Source: Marisediminicola antarctica (GTDB taxonomy: Bacteria > Actinomycetota > Actinomycetes > Actinomycetales > Microbacteriaceae). Taken from it: 64,000 nt of DNA. Position numbers and translations under genes: made by a program. The notes under the pieces were generated by a model that searched no databases, was not told the DNA's origin, and was given only the letters and a program-made list of their open reading frames with translations. Positions within the stretch are counted from its first letter, which is position 1. Each line of letters begins with the position of its first letter. The DNA is taken from the NCBI RefSeq assembly GCF_009930795.1, contig NZ_CP017146.1, positions 2,790,001 through 2,854,000 of the forward strand. Reading direction: 5' to 3'. This document shows, one piece after another, positions 11,714 to 21,528 of the stretch.

Positions 11714-14212
11714 GCGAATCGTCGCCCCGAAGCGCTCGGCGGCGACGGCGGCCCCCGCGAGCTTCGCATCGGTCGCCTCCTTCGCGGTGAGGGTGCGATC
11801 GCTCGCCCGGAACCGCAGCGCGAAGGTCAGCGACCTTGCGCCATCCGCAATCCCGGAGCCGCGGTAGTCGTCTGACAACCGGGCATCCTCGAGCAGGGGG
11901 CCGGCACCCTCGACGACCGCCGCGAGCACCTCGCTCGCCGGGAACCCGACGGGCACGACAAGCGACAGGTCCTGCGTCGCGGCCGGGAGGGTCGCGATCG
12001 GGGTGGGTGTGACCGATACCGGCGCGAGCCGGATGAGCGCGTCGAGGTCGACCTCCCAGACGGCGACGACCCTGGGCAGGTCGAGCTCGGCGGCGAGGGT
12101 CGGCAGTAATTCGCCGGCGTGCCCGACGGTGTGCCCGTCGACAAGCAGCTCGGCAGTGCGACCGGGGTGCATCGCCTGGTGGCTGCCCTGGCGCACGTCG
12201 ATCGTCACCGCGAGGGCGGAGGCGAGCTGGCGCACGGCGGTGAGGGCATCGGCAACGGATGCCGTGATGGCGGCCTGCCCGGCCTGCTTGCCCACGGCGT
12301 TGCCGAGGAACAGCCCGCCGGCGTGACGGGGCTGCGGCGGGATCGACGCGTTGAGTTCGGCGAGCACCTCGACCGACGGCCGCGCGTTGCCGATCGGCAG
12401 CGGGCCGCTGCCGTACTCGACGCCCGCCTCGGGCAGGAACACGGTGCCGATCTCGAACAGCGCGAGGTCGGTCAAACCTCGCGAGAGGTTGCGGCGGGCG
12501 ACCTCGATGAGCCCGGGCGTGAGTGAGGTGCGCAGCCACGGCACTTCGCCGTCGAGCGGGTTCGCGAGCTTGACCGCGGCAACCGGGCCGGCGGATGCTG
12601 CTCCGAAGGTGTCATTGCTGAACTTCGACACGAACGGGTACGCGTTGACCTCGGTCGAGCCACCGGCAGCGAGCTGCTGGGCGGCGGAGCGGCGCAGACG
12701 CTGCGCGCGGGTCAGCCCGCGGCCGGGAGGCGCGGTCGGCAGCACGGAGGGGATCCGGTCGTACCCGACGATGCGGGCGACCTCCTCGGCAAGCGTCGCC
12801 TTGTCGGTCAGGTCGGGACGCCAGCTCGGCGGGGCGACGACGAGTCCGCGGTCGGAGGGGACGATCGCTCCGCCGATCTCGGCGAGGGAGGAGAGGATCT
12901 CCTCGTCGCTGTAGTCGACGCCGATGAGCCCGGAGACGTAGCCGGTGGGCAGCTCGATGCCGGTCGCGGCGAGATGGGTCGTGTGGCTCGAGCCGAGATC
13001 GTCGGCGGTGCCGCCGGCGAGCTGTTCGAGCAGCTGCACGACCCGGGCCGCGGCCGGTGCGGCGACATAGGGGTCGACGCCGCGCTCGAAGCGGCGGGAT
13101 GCCTCGCTTGGCAACTTGTGCCGGCGGGCGGAGCGGGCGATCGAGACGGGGTCGAAGTTCGCGGCCTCGACGAGCACGTTGACGGTGCCCGTTCCGATCT
13201 CCGTGGTGGCGCCGCCCATGACGCCGGCGATCCCGATGGGCCCGGACCCATCGGTGATGAGCAGATCTTCGGGGTGGAGCTTTCGCGTCTGGTCGTCGAG
13301 GGTGACGATGCTCTCCCCGGGCTCGGCGCGGCGCACGGTGATGCCGCCGGCGAGCTTGTCGAGGTCGTAGCCGTGGACCGGCTGGCCGAGTTCGAGCATG
13401 ACGTAGTTGGTGATGTCGACGACAAGCGAGATCGAGCGGATGCCGGCGAGGGTCAGCCGCGCGACCATCCAGGCGGGCGTGGGCCGGGTCGGGTCGACCC
13501 CGCGCACGACGCGCGTGACGAACACCGTGGAGCCTGTACGCCCACGGATGGGGGCGCGGTCGTCGATGGCGACCGGGAAGACCGCCGCTCCCTCGGCCCG
13601 GTCGTGCGCGGGCACGCCGGCGGCAGGGTCGCGGAAGGTCGCGCCGGTGGCGTGGCTGTACTCGCGGGCGATGCCGCGGATCGAGAAGGCGTAGCCGCGG
13701 TCGGGGGTGACGTTGACCTCGACGGCCGAGTCGTCCAGACCGAGTAGAGCGACGGCATCCGCGCCGACCGCCGGGTCGAGCCCGAGGGTAGACAGCACGA
13801 GGATCCCGGCGTGCTCCTCGCCGAGGCCGAGCTCCTTGGCCGAAGCGATCATGCCGTCGGAGACGTGGCCATAGGTCGTGCGGGCTGCGATCGGGAACGG
13901 CCCGGGCAGCACGGCGCCGGGCAGCGACACGACGACCTTGTCGCCGGCGGCGAAGTTGTGCGCGCCGCAGACGATCCCGCGGGGCACGTCCTCGCCCACA
14001 TCGACCTGGCACCAGCGGATGGTTTTGCCGTTGGTCTGCGGCTCATCGACGAACTCGAGCACAGCGCCGACGACGATGGGGCCGCTCAGCTCGAATCCGT
14101 GCACTCCCTCTTCCTCGAGGCCGACCTTCACGAGCGCCGCGTGGATGTCGTCGGTGCTCGAACCGGGCACGAGGTCGACGAACTCGGCGAGCCAACTCAG
14201 GGGGACGCGCAT
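11708..14212 (-). CDS. pheT: Phenylalanyl-tRNA synthetase beta subunit
   Basis: 834 residues, the normal bacterial length. The order of domains is visible: N-terminal core with [13 protein letters not shown], tRNA-binding/EMAP-like domain (about 45-150, CGAHNFAAGDKVVVSLPGA), B3/B4 editing domain (about 210-400), B5 and the catalytic-like core, and a C-terminal anticodon-binding FDX-ACB domain (about 740-834, ending in RFGATIRE). It forms the alpha2-beta2 enzyme with PheS. The ATG at 14212 overlaps the pheS stop (ATGA). Confidence 0.97.
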   Translation of the reverse strand: MRVPLSWLAEFVDLVPGSSTDDIHAALVKVGLEEEGVHGFELSGPIVVGAVLEFVDEPQTNGKTIRWCQVDVGEDVPRGIVCGAHNFAAGDKVVVSLPGAVLPGPFPIAARTTYGHVSDGMIASAKELGLGEEHAGILVLSTLGLDPAVGADAVALLGLDDSAVEVNVTPDRGYAFSIRGIAREYSHATGATFRDPAAGVPAHDRAEGAAVFPVAIDDRAPIRGRTGSTVFVTRVVRGVDPTRPTPAWMVARLTLAGIRSISLVVDITNYVMLELGQPVHGYDLDKLAGGITVRRAEPGESIVTLDDQTRKLHPEDLLITDGSGPIGIAGVMGGATTEIGTGTVNVLVEAANFDPVSIARSARRHKLPSEASRRFERGVDPYVAAPAAARVVQLLEQLAGGTADDLGSSHTTHLAATGIELPTGYVSGLIGVDYSDEEILSSLAEIGGAIVPSDRGLVVAPPSWRPDLTDKATLAEEVARIVGYDRIPSVLPTAPPGRGLTRAQRLRRSAAQQLAAGGSTEVNAYPFVSKFSNDTFGAASAGPVAAVKLANPLDGEVPWLRTSLTPGLIEVARRNLSRGLTDLALFEIGTVFLPEAGVEYGSGPLPIGNARPSVEVLAELNASIPPQPRHAGGLFLGNAVGKQAGQAAITASVADALTAVRQLASALAVTIDVRQGSHQAMHPGRTAELLVDGHTVGHAGELLPTLAAELDLPRVVAVWEVDLDALIRLAPVSVTPTPIATLPAATQDLSLVVPVGFPASEVLAAVVEGAGPLLEDARLSDDYRGSGIADGARSLTFALRFRASDRTLTAKEATDAKLAGAAVAAERFGATIRE

Positions 14213-15252
14213 CAGAGGACCATTCCAAACTGCTTGCTGAATCGGATGTCACCCTCGACCATGTCGCGCATGTCGGTGAGGCCGTTCTGGAACATGAGGG
14301 TGCGCTCGATGCCCATGCCGAAGGCGAAGCCCTGGTAGATGTCGGGGTCGATGCCAGAGGCGAGCAGCACGTTGCGGTTGATCATGCCGCAGCCGCCCCA
14401 CTCCACCCAGCGCGCCCCGCCCTTGGCGTTCGGCTGCCAGACATCCATCTCGGCGCTCGGCTCGGTGAAGGGAAAGTAGTTCGGGCGCAGCCGGATTCTC
14501 GCCTCGTCGCCGAACATGAGGCGGGCGAAGTGCTCAAGCGTGCCGCGCAGGTGCGCCATCGTGAGGCCCTTGTCGACGGCGAGACCCTCGATCTGGTGGA
14601 ACACCGGGGTGTGGGTCGCGTCGAGCTCGTCGGTGCGGAAGGTGCGGCCCGGCGCGACCACGTAGATCGGCGGGGTGCGCTCGAGCATCGAGCGGGTTTG
14701 CACGGGGCTCGTGTGGGTGCGCAGCACGAGGTGCTTGTCGATCGGGTCGACGAAGAAGGTGTCCTGCATGGCGCGGGCGGGGTGGTCCTCGTCGAAGTTC
14801 ATCGAGTCGAAGTTGAACCACTCGTTCTCCAGCTCCGGCCCCTCCGCGATCTCCCAGCCCATGCCGAGGAAGATGTCGCCGATCTGTTCCATGAGCAGGT
14901 TGAGCGGATGCCGGGCGCCGGGCGTCCAGCGGGATGCCGCAGCCGTCACGTCGACACTCTCCGCAGCGAGACGCGCGGACTCCTCCGCCGCCGACACCTC
15001 GGCGACGCGCGCCTCGAACGCCTGGGTGAGGCGTGCCTTCGCCTGGCCGACCAGCTTGCCGGCGGCCGACTTCTGGTCGTTCGGCAACGACTTGATCGAC
15101 GCGTTGAACGCCGCGAGAGCCGAGTGCTCCCCGAGGTGGTCGGCTCGAGCGACCTTGAGGCTCGACGAGGACGTAGCCGACGCGAGGGCGGCAAGGGCAG
15201 CATCCACGGCAACGCCGACGTTCTGCTCGTTCAGGGATAGGTACTCAGACAC
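14212..15252 (-). CDS. pheS: Phenylalanyl-tRNA synthetase alpha subunit
   Basis: Class II aminoacyl-tRNA synthetase subunit that activates phenylalanine. The 346 residues include an N-terminal coiled coil (about 60-105) that binds tRNA, motif 2 in the [13 protein letters not shown] region and motif 3 as [11 protein letters not shown]…[10 protein letters not shown]. The GTG start at 15252 has no ribosome binding site but a TAAACT -10 eight bases upstream, inside the 21-bp gap to gluD. So pheST probably has its own leaderless promoter even though it follows gluD closely. Confidence 0.97.
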   Translation of the reverse strand: MSEYLSLNEQNVGVAVDAALAALASATSSSSLKVARADHLGEHSALAAFNASIKSLPNDQKSAAGKLVGQAKARLTQAFEARVAEVSAAEESARLAAESVDVTAAASRWTPGARHPLNLLMEQIGDIFLGMGWEIAEGPELENEWFNFDSMNFDEDHPARAMQDTFFVDPIDKHLVLRTHTSPVQTRSMLERTPPIYVVAPGRTFRTDELDATHTPVFHQIEGLAVDKGLTMAHLRGTLEHFARLMFGDEARIRLRPNYFPFTEPSAEMDVWQPNAKGGARWVEWGGCGMINRNVLLASGIDPDIYQGFAFGMGIERTLMFQNGLTDMRDMVEGDIRFSKQFGMVL

Positions 15253-15260
15253 AAGAGTCG

Positions 15261-15266
15261 AGTTTA
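15261..15266 (-). promoter_or_regulatory. Candidate -10 of pheST (leaderless)
   Basis: TAAACT on the minus strand ends eight bases before the pheS GTG. Confidence 0.45.
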
Positions 15267-15273
15267 GTGCGGG

Positions 15274-16197
15274 CTAGGACTTGCCGGCCGCACCATCGTC
15301 CGCACCGTCGTCCGTCGGCGCGGCGGTACCGCGGGTCCTTCCGAAGATCCCACGCCTGGGGATCTTCGCGACAACGGCCTTGCTTCCGGTGCGCCGCGCG
15401 ACAAAGCGCGCGACCCAGGAGAGCGAGAGGTTGATGACGAGATAGATCACCAGCACAACGAAAAACAGGGTGAAGAAGTAGGCGTTGCCGTAGAAGTTGG
15501 AGAGGTTGTTGACGCCGATGCGCAGCAGCTCCGGGTACCCGACGATGTAGGCCAGCGCGGTGTCCTTGAGCAGCACGACCATCTGGGCGATGATGATCGG
15601 CAGCATCTGGCGGAACGCCTGCGGAAACTCGATGAGGAATCGCGTGGCGGTCGGGGTCAGCCCGATCGCGAGGCCCGCCTCGGCCTGGCCGCGCGGCAGC
15701 GAGGCGATTCCAGCGCGGAGGATCTCGCCGATCAGGGCTCCGTTGTAGACGGCGAGGGCGGCGACGCCGGCGACGTACGAGCCGGAGGCGAAAACGAGCA
15801 GCACGAAGAGCATCATGAGCAGTACGGGCATGCCGCGGAAGAATTCGAGCAGCACGGCGGTGGGCACCCGGATCCAGGCAGTGCGCGCGGTGCGCCCGAA
15901 GGAGAAGAGGATGCCGATGATCATCGCGAGCACAGCTGCGGCGCCGGCCATCTGCAGTGTGCCCTGCACCCCGCGCCAGAGGGCGCGCCAGACGGCGGCA
16001 TCGAGCAGGATGTCCCAGCGGCTCGCGTCGAACAGTCCGACCTGGGTGGAGCCACCGGCGGTCTCGCGCGGCGAGGCGAGGGTGAAGATCAGCCAGGCGA
16101 TGCCGAGCGCGATCAGCACCGCAGAGACGACCGAGGTCACCCTCGACCGGCGGATGGCGCGCGGGCCCGGGGCGTCGTAGAGAACGGACTGGCTCAT
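15274..16197 (-). CDS. gluD: Amino-acid (glutamate-type) ABC transporter permease
   Basis: The 307-residue permease has about six membrane helices and the HisM/GluD-type binding-protein-dependent transport signature around EILRAGIASLPRGQAEAGLAIGLT (about 165-190), where the EAA loop contacts the ATPase. A charged tail of about 45 residues follows the last helix. Start overlaps the gluC stop (ATGA at 16194-16197). With GluA, GluB and GluC it forms a polar amino-acid importer; glutamate is the likely substrate from gene order, not shown by sequence. Confidence 0.88.
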   Translation of the reverse strand: MSQSVLYDAPGPRAIRRSRVTSVVSAVLIALGIAWLIFTLASPRETAGGSTQVGLFDASRWDILLDAAVWRALWRGVQGTLQMAGAAAVLAMIIGILFSFGRTARTAWIRVPTAVLLEFFRGMPVLLMMLFVLLVFASGSYVAGVAALAVYNGALIGEILRAGIASLPRGQAEAGLAIGLTPTATRFLIEFPQAFRQMLPIIIAQMVVLLKDTALAYIVGYPELLRIGVNNLSNFYGNAYFFTLFFVVLVIYLVINLSLSWVARFVARRTGSKAVVAKIPRRGIFGRTRGTAAPTDDGADDGAAGKS

Positions 16198-16841
16198 CGG
16201 AGGACCGCCACTCGCTTTTCGATGGCCCCGGCAATGAGACCGAGGGGCACGGTGATGATGAGGTAGAAGAACGCCACCGCGAGCAGGATCGCCAGCACTT
16301 CGTCTCCCCGATTGTTGATGACCCGCCGGGACTGAGCGAAGAGTTCGAGAACGAAGAACCCACCCGCGACGGAGGTGTTCTTCGTCAGGGCGATGAAGAC
16401 GTTGATGAGCGGGGGTATGACCATGCGGATGGCCTGCGGCATCACGACGAACCCGAGAGTCTGGCCGAAGGTGAGGCCGATACTGCGGGCTGCCTCGGCC
16501 TGCCCGATAGAGACGCCGTTGACTCCGGAGCGGAGCGCCTCGGCCACAAACGGCGAGGTGTAGACGGTGAGACCGATCGCGGCGAGAGTGAAGTAGTCAA
16601 GCCTCACCCCGAGATAGGGCAACACGAAGGCACAGCCGAACAGCAGAAGAGTCAGTGGGGTGTTGCGAACGAGTTCCGTGTAGACCGTCGCGATCATGCG
16701 CAGGGACGCGACGGGAGAGATCCGCATCGCCGCGACGACGATGCCGATGCCGAGCGCCCCCATCCCCGCGACGCCGAGCAGGCTCAGAGTAACCAGGAAG
16801 CCGTCGATGAAGAGCGGCAACCCTTCGATGATCGCGTCCAT
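16194..16841 (-). CDS. gluC: Amino-acid (glutamate-type) ABC transporter permease
   Basis: A 215-residue permease with about five helices. The ELVRNTPLTLLLF block and the EAA loop EALRSGVNGVSIGQAEAARSIGLT (about 105-128) are diagnostic of polar amino-acid permeases of the HisMQ type. It is paired with gluD and separated from gluB by a 73-base gap that carries a perfect hairpin. Confidence 0.9.
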   Translation of the reverse strand: MDAIIEGLPLFIDGFLVTLSLLGVAGMGALGIGIVVAAMRISPVASLRMIATVYTELVRNTPLTLLLFGCAFVLPYLGVRLDYFTLAAIGLTVYTSPFVAEALRSGVNGVSIGQAEAARSIGLTFGQTLGFVVMPQAIRMVIPPLINVFIALTKNTSVAGGFFVLELFAQSRRVINNRGDEVLAILLAVAFFYLIITVPLGLIAGAIEKRVAVLR

Positions 16842-16871
16842 GAACCGCCCCTGTTTTCTCTGATCGTGGCA

Positions 16872-16902
16872 GTCGGCCCGTCCGCGGTGCGGACGGGCCG
16901 AC
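16872..16902 (-). terminator. Intercistronic hairpin between gluB and gluC
   Basis: A perfect 14-bp stem (GTCGGCCCGTCCGC / GCGGACGGGCCGAC) with the 3-base loop GGT. There is no T-run, so it is probably a partial terminator or 3'-end stabiliser that gives more binding-protein mRNA than permease mRNA. Confidence 0.7.
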
Positions 16903-16914
16903 TCTCACGTGGTG

Positions 16915-17793
16915 TTAGTAGCGGTCGACGGTCGGCGGCTCAGGCGTGTCGAGCACGACGCCGGCGGTTGCCTCCCAGGCATCCACCCAACGGCCGTCTT
17001 CGAACGCTGCCTCGAGCGTGTCGTTGATGAAGTCGCGGAACTCGGTGTCCTCCAGCGCGACGCCGATGCCGTAGGGCTCTTCGGTGAACGCGTTGTTCAC
17101 GACCTCGAACTCACCGTCGCTCTTGTCGGCGAGACCGGCGAGGATGACGTTGTCGGTTGTGACCGCGGCGGCCGCTCCCGTGCGCACGGGCTCGAGGCAG
17201 TCCGAGTAGCCGTTCGCCGCGATGACGTTGTCGGTGTACTCACGGATGTTCTTCTCCGAAGTCGATCCACTCACGGTGCAGACGACCGCGTCGGGGTTCT
17301 CGGTGAAGTACTCCGGGCCTTCGATGCCGTCGGGGTTGTCCGCGGGAACGAGCAGGTCCTGGCCGGCGATGTAGTACGGGCCGGCGAACGAGACAACTTC
17401 CTTGCGGGTGTCGTTGATTGTGTAGGTCGCGACGACGAGGTCGACCTCGCCGTTCTGGATGAACGGCTCGCGGTTGGCGGAGATGGCCTCGACCCAGTTG
17501 ATGTCCTCGGGTGCGATGCCCAGCTCGGCGGCGATGATCTTGCCTATCTCGACGTCGAAGCCGACCGGTTCATTGTCTGGGCCGACGAGCCCGAAGAGGG
17601 GCTGGTCGAACTTGGTTCCGATCGTGATCTCGCCGGCCTCGTTGAGCTCGGCCATGGTCGTGCCCGCCTCGAACTCGACCTCCTCCTGCACCTCTGGCTC
17701 GGCGGTGGGCGCCTCGGAATCGGTGCAGGCGCTCAGTCCGAGCACCGCGACGGCGGCCATGGCAGAGACCATCAGACCTTTTTTGAGTCTCAT
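16915..17793 (-). CDS. gluB: Glutamate-type ABC transporter substrate-binding lipoprotein
   Basis: A 292-residue secreted binding protein. Residues 1-23 are a lipoprotein signal peptide with the lipobox LSAC and Cys 23 as the lipidated residue. The mature protein shows the type-3 solute-binding fold: ITIGTKFDQPLFG, VGFDVEIGKIIAAELG, VDLVVATYTINDTRKEVVSFAGPYYIAGQDLLV. An acidic linker (EAPTAEPEVQEEVEFE) follows the lipid anchor. It lies between gluA and the two permeases. Confidence 0.92.
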   Translation of the reverse strand: MRLKKGLMVSAMAAVAVLGLSACTDSEAPTAEPEVQEEVEFEAGTTMAELNEAGEITIGTKFDQPLFGLVGPDNEPVGFDVEIGKIIAAELGIAPEDINWVEAISANREPFIQNGEVDLVVATYTINDTRKEVVSFAGPYYIAGQDLLVPADNPDGIEGPEYFTENPDAVVCTVSGSTSEKNIREYTDNVIAANGYSDCLEPVRTGAAAAVTTDNVILAGLADKSDGEFEVVNNAFTEEPYGIGVALEDTEFRDFINDTLEAAFEDGRWVDAWEATAGVVLDTPEPPTVDRY

Positions 17794-17828
17794 AATTCGC
17801 TCCTTGTGCTGTGTGTCCCACCCACTGG

Positions 17829-18584
17829 TTAGTGGGTAAGTATTTTGGAGAGGAAGTCCTTGGCCCGATCTGACTTCGGATTCGTGAAGAATTCCTCGGG
17901 TGTGGCCTCCTCGACGATCGCACCCTCGGCCATGAACAGCACGCGGTCGGCGGCCTTGCGCGCGAAGCCCATCTCGTGGGAGACCACGATCATCGTCATT
18001 CCGTCTTTGGCGAGGCCGACCATCACGTCGAGAACCTCGTTGATCATCTCGGGGTCAAGTGCCGAGGTCGGCTCGTCGAGCAGCATGACCTTGGGCTCCA
18101 TCGCGAGCGCGCGGGCGATCGCGACGCGCTGCTGCTGACCGCCGGAAAGCTGGGACGGCATCTTCTTCGCCTGATTGGCGACACCGACGCGTTCGAGCAG
18201 CGCCATGGCCCTCGTCTCGGCATCCGCCTTCGAGAGTCCACGAACCTTGATCGGACCAAGCGTCACGTTCTGCAGCACCGTCTTGTGCGCGAAGAGGTTG
18301 AACGACTGGAAGACCATGCCCACATCGGCGCGAAGCTTTGCGAGGCCGGCGCCCTCTTTCGGCAACTCGGTGCCGTCGATGGTGATGAGACCGTCGTCGA
18401 TGGTCTCGAGCCGATTGATCGCCCGGCAGAGGGTGGACTTGCCCGACCCGCTGGGCCCGATGACCACCACGACCTCGCCGCGGGTGACCGTGGTGCAGAT
18501 GTCCTTCAGCACATGGAGAGCACCGAAGTGCTTGTTGACGTGATCGACGACGACCAGGGGTTCACCATTGCCTGCTTGCACCAT
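17829..18584 (-). CDS. gluA: Amino-acid ABC transporter ATP-binding protein
   Basis: A 251-residue ATPase with Walker [10 protein letters not shown], signature LSGGQQQR, Walker B VMLLDEP and the H-loop VSHEMGF, typical of the polar amino-acid (GlnQ/GluA) family. First gene of the gluABCD transcript. Start is uncertain: ATG 18584 or the adjacent GTG 18581, the latter placed 4-5 bases after AGGGG; the longer open frame to 18617 looks less likely. Confidence 0.92.
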   Translation of the reverse strand: MVQAGNGEPLVVVDHVNKHFGALHVLKDICTTVTRGEVVVVIGPSGSGKSTLCRAINRLETIDDGLITIDGTELPKEGAGLAKLRADVGMVFQSFNLFAHKTVLQNVTLGPIKVRGLSKADAETRAMALLERVGVANQAKKMPSQLSGGQQQRVAIARALAMEPKVMLLDEPTSALDPEMINEVLDVMVGLAKDGMTMIVVSHEMGFARKAADRVLFMAEGAIVEEATPEEFFTNPKSDRAKDFLSKILTH

Positions 18585-18682
18585 TCCCCTACCCAACCAC
18601 ACTGTGAGAACGCCCACTAACCCCTAGTGCCAGTCGTAACAATCCCGCAATCTCCGGAAGTGACTCGAGATGCGTGGCGGGG

Positions 18683-19504
18683 TCAGCCGGCGGAGCGTTG
18701 CGAGAAGGCGCTCTCGTACAGGCACACGGATGCCGCCGTGGCGAGGTTCATCGATTCGGCATGCCCATAGATGGGCACAGTGAGGGCGAGATCGGTCATC
18801 GCGAGGTTCTCGTCGGAGAGCCCGCGCGCCTCGTTGCCGAATACCCACGCCGTCGGGCGCGCGAGCACGCCGTCCTGGCGCGCGGCGAGCAGGTCGCCGC
18901 CTTTGACATCGGCCGCGATCACGAACATGCCGGCCTCCCGAGCCCTCTCGAGCACGGTGTCAAAATCGGCGCCGACCGCCACGGGCACGTGGAAGATCGA
19001 TCCCGTCGACGAGCGCACCACCTTGGGGTTGTAGAGGTCGACGCTGCGTCCGGTGAAGATGACACCGTCGGCACCGGCGGCATCCGCGGCCCGGATGATC
19101 GTCCCGGCGTTGCCCGGGTCTCTCACCTCTTCGAGAATCGCAATGAGCTTGGGGCCGTTGCCCTCGGTATCCGGCTTGAGGATGTCCTTGACCGAGGTCG
19201 GGAACTGGTGGCAGACCGCGACAATGCGCTGCGGCGTGACGGTGTCGGCCATCGACTCAAGCACGAGCTCGGTGACGAACTCCACCTCGATCCCCGCGAC
19301 GGACGCGGCCTGGGCGATGTCGGAATACCGCTCGATTGCCGTCGGCGTCGCGTACAGCTCCACCACGAGTTGCGGCCGGAAAGTGAGTGCTTCTGCGACG
19401 GCTTGTGGGCCCTCCAAAAGAAAGAGCCCGGTCTGGGACCGGGCGTCTCTCTTGGCTAGCTTTGCCACCGCGCGAACTCGTGGAGAACGCGGGTTATCGA
19501 TCAT
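18683..19504 (-). CDS. TrmH/SpoU-family RNA 2'-O-methyltransferase
   Basis: A 273-residue SPOUT methyltransferase that transfers methyl from SAM to ribose of rRNA or tRNA. N-terminal substrate-binding domain (about 1-105), then motif 1 LIAILEEVRDPGNAGTIIRAADAAG, motif 2 WVFGNEARGLS and motif 3 VPIYGHAESMNLATAASVCLYE, which form the trefoil knot. Position after infC-rpmI-rplT matches the rRNA methyltransferase commonly found there. The exact target base cannot be read from sequence. A TAAGCT -10 six bases before the ATG suggests a leaderless promoter. Confidence 0.92.
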   Translation of the reverse strand: MIDNPRSPRVRAVAKLAKRDARSQTGLFLLEGPQAVAEALTFRPQLVVELYATPTAIERYSDIAQAASVAGIEVEFVTELVLESMADTVTPQRIVAVCHQFPTSVKDILKPDTEGNGPKLIAILEEVRDPGNAGTIIRAADAAGADGVIFTGRSVDLYNPKVVRSSTGSIFHVPVAVGADFDTVLERAREAGMFVIAADVKGGDLLAARQDGVLARPTAWVFGNEARGLSDENLAMTDLALTVPIYGHAESMNLATAASVCLYESAFSQRSAG

Positions 19505-19510
19505 GTCGAT

Positions 19511-19516
19511 AGCTTA
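19511..19516 (-). promoter_or_regulatory. Candidate -10 of trmH (leaderless)
   Basis: TAAGCT on the minus strand, six bases before the ATG and just past the rplT stop. Confidence 0.4.
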
Positions 19517-19526
19517 TTGGTGGAAT

Positions 19527-19913
19527 CTAGGCGGCAACCTTCGGCGCGCTGGTGTCGGCGGGAAGTGCTGCCTTCGCGGTCGCAACGATCGCCGCGAAGG
19601 TCGCGGGGTCGGTGACGGCCAGGTCGGCGAGGATGCGACGGTCGACCTGCACTCCGGCCAGGTTGAGTCCCTGGATGAAGCGGTTGTAAGTCAGGCCGTT
19701 GGCACGCGACGCCGCGTTGATGCGCTGGATCCACAGGCGGCGGAAGTCGCCCTTGCGCTGGCGACGGTCGCGGTAGGAATAGACGAACGAGTGGATCAGC
19801 TGTTCTTTTGCCTTGCGGTACAGGCGCGAACGCTGACCACGGTAGCCCTTGGCGCGTTCGAGGATGACCCGGCGCTTCTTGTGGGCGTTGACTGCCCTTT
19901 TTACTCTTGCCAT
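19527..19913 (-). CDS. rplT: 50S ribosomal protein L20
   Basis: 128 residues; begins [23 protein letters not shown], continues with [14 protein letters not shown] and contains [20 protein letters not shown], all L20 hallmarks. It binds 23S rRNA early in 50S assembly. Third gene of the infC-rpmI-rplT operon; the intervals are 24 and 30 bases. Confidence 0.98.
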   Translation of the reverse strand: MARVKRAVNAHKKRRVILERAKGYRGQRSRLYRKAKEQLIHSFVYSYRDRRQRKGDFRRLWIQRINAASRANGLTYNRFIQGLNLAGVQVDRRILADLAVTDPATFAAIVATAKAALPADTSAPKVAA

Positions 19914-19943
19914 GATTTGGTTCCTTGAGGTTGGTGGGTCGGT

Positions 19944-20138
19944 CTACTTGCCGAGAAGGCGCTTGACGAGCTTGGCGTCGGCCGGGGCCAACACCTTTTC
20001 CTGGTTCAGACGACGAGTGACGACGCTGGACTTGACCTCCAGGTTGTGCCGCATACCGGCCTGCTGCTTCATGACCTTGCCGCTACCGGTGACCTTGAAG
20101 CGCTTCTTGGTACCCGAATGGGTCTTCATCTTGGGCAT
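19944..20138 (-). CDS. rpmI: 50S ribosomal protein L35
   Basis: 64 residues, [21 protein letters not shown] at the start and [26 protein letters not shown] at the end, which is the whole L35. It lies between infC and rplT as in most bacteria. Confidence 0.97.
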   Translation of the reverse strand: MPKMKTHSGTKKRFKVTGSGKVMKQQAGMRHNLEVKSSVVTRRLNQEKVLAPADAKLVKRLLGK

Positions 20139-20162
20139 GTGTCTCTCCTCGTATCTGTCGTA

Positions 20163-21233
20163 CTACTTGGCGCCGGGCGTGCCCGGCGCTACATCTGCTG
20201 GTGCAGCTTTGGGGGGCTGCGGCGTCGCCGGAGCCTTGGGAACGGCCGGAGCCTTGGGCGACGGCTTGGGAACCGCACCGCTCGGCTTCGGCGTCGCGAC
20301 GGGCTTCGCCGGCGCGGCGGGAGCGGCAGGTGCCGCCGCGGCCGGGGCCTTGGGGGCGGGGGCTGGGGCTGGGGCGGCCGCTGGGGTCGCCTTCGCTGCA
20401 GGCTTAGCTTCGGCCGGCTTCACGTCAGCTGCCTTCGCAGCGGGAGAGCTGGTTTCGGCGGCTTTCGCGACCGGGGCCTTCGCCTCCGGCGCCTTCGACT
20501 CGGGGGCCTTGGCGTCGGCTGGCTTTTCCTCGGCGACCGGGGTCGTCTTTGGTGCGGGCGCAGACCTGGGGGCCTCGGCGGCCTTCTTCACGGCAGGAGC
20601 CGCGTCGGCGATCAGGGTCGATGCGGCTGGCGCGCTCGTGGTTCCGGGGGCGGCAGCGGGGCGCTCGGCGCGAGCCGGCTTTGACGCGGCGCGCTTGGCC
20701 TCGGACTCGGCCTTGGCTTCGGACTTGTTCTTGACCGGCCCGATGACCATGACCATGTTGCGACCGTCGATCATCGGCGTCGACTCGACCGAGCCGAACT
20801 CCGCAACATCCTCGGCGAAGCGCTGCAGCAGACGTACACCCTGCTCGGGGCGCGACTGCTCGCGACCGCGGAACAGGATCATGGCCTTGACCTTGTCGCC
20901 GGCCTTCAGGAAGCCCTCGGCGCGCTTGCGCTTGGTCTCGTAGTCGTGCGTGTCGATCTTGAGGCGGAAGCGCACCTCTTTGAGGATCGTGTTCGCCTGG
21001 TGGCGGCGTGCTTCTTTCGCCTTCTGGGCGGTTTCGTATTTGAACTTGCCGAAATCCATGATCTTGGCGACGGGAGGCTTGGAATTGGGAGCTACCTCAA
21101 CCAAATCCAGGTCGGCCTCCTGAGCGAGACGAATAGCGTCTTCAATGCGCACGACACCGACCTGCTCGCCGGCTGGGCCAACAAGTCGGACCTCCGGTAC
21201 GCGGATTCGGTCATTGGTACGGGGATCGCTGAT
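20163..21233 (-). CDS. infC: Translation initiation factor IF-3, ATC start and long Ala/Pro/Lys tail
   Basis: Blocks subunit joining and checks the start codon. The conserved protein begins [22 protein letters not shown], so translation must start at ATC 21233-21231, seven bases after AAGGAG; no ATG/GTG exists before codon 28. Non-AUG starts let IF-3 repress its own mRNA. The N domain (1-80), linker and C domain (to about 180) are normal. Residues about 195-356 form an extra tail of Ala, Pro and Lys with [10 protein letters not shown]-like repeats, expected to be disordered. Total 356 residues against about 180 in most bacteria. Confidence 0.96.
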   Translation of the reverse strand: MSDPRTNDRIRVPEVRLVGPAGEQVGVVRIEDAIRLAQEADLDLVEVAPNSKPPVAKIMDFGKFKYETAQKAKEARRHQANTILKEVRFRLKIDTHDYETKRKRAEGFLKAGDKVKAMILFRGREQSRPEQGVRLLQRFAEDVAEFGSVESTPMIDGRNMVMVIGPVKNKSEAKAESEAKRAASKPARAERPAAAPGTTSAPAASTLIADAAPAVKKAAEAPRSAPAPKTTPVAEEKPADAKAPESKAPEAKAPVAKAAETSSPAAKAADVKPAEAKPAAKATPAAAPAPAPAPKAPAAAAPAAPAAPAKPVATPKPSGAVPKPSPKAPAVPKAPATPQPPKAAPADVAPGTPGAK

Positions 21234-21528
21234 GCGTTACTCCTTGGGTTCGCTTTCGTGTGCCTGACTGGGTGCCGGCGGTGCCGACATCAGACGAAAG
21301 AAGGAGTTTCACGCACAGCCGCAGTTCTCTCCCCAGAGATGAATTCCGTGGGTTTCACTGCAAACTGGCCCGGCGCCCTGGCTACCTTCGAGCAACCTTC
21401 TGCTCGTCGGCGGGGTGCCAACAACCCGGTAACCTGAAGAAGCGGTAACCGCGGGTGGGAGAATCTCCACTTTCGTTCCGGAGCTGTAAGGCCCCGGAGC
21501 CGACAGAAGTCTAACAGAGGAACCAGCC

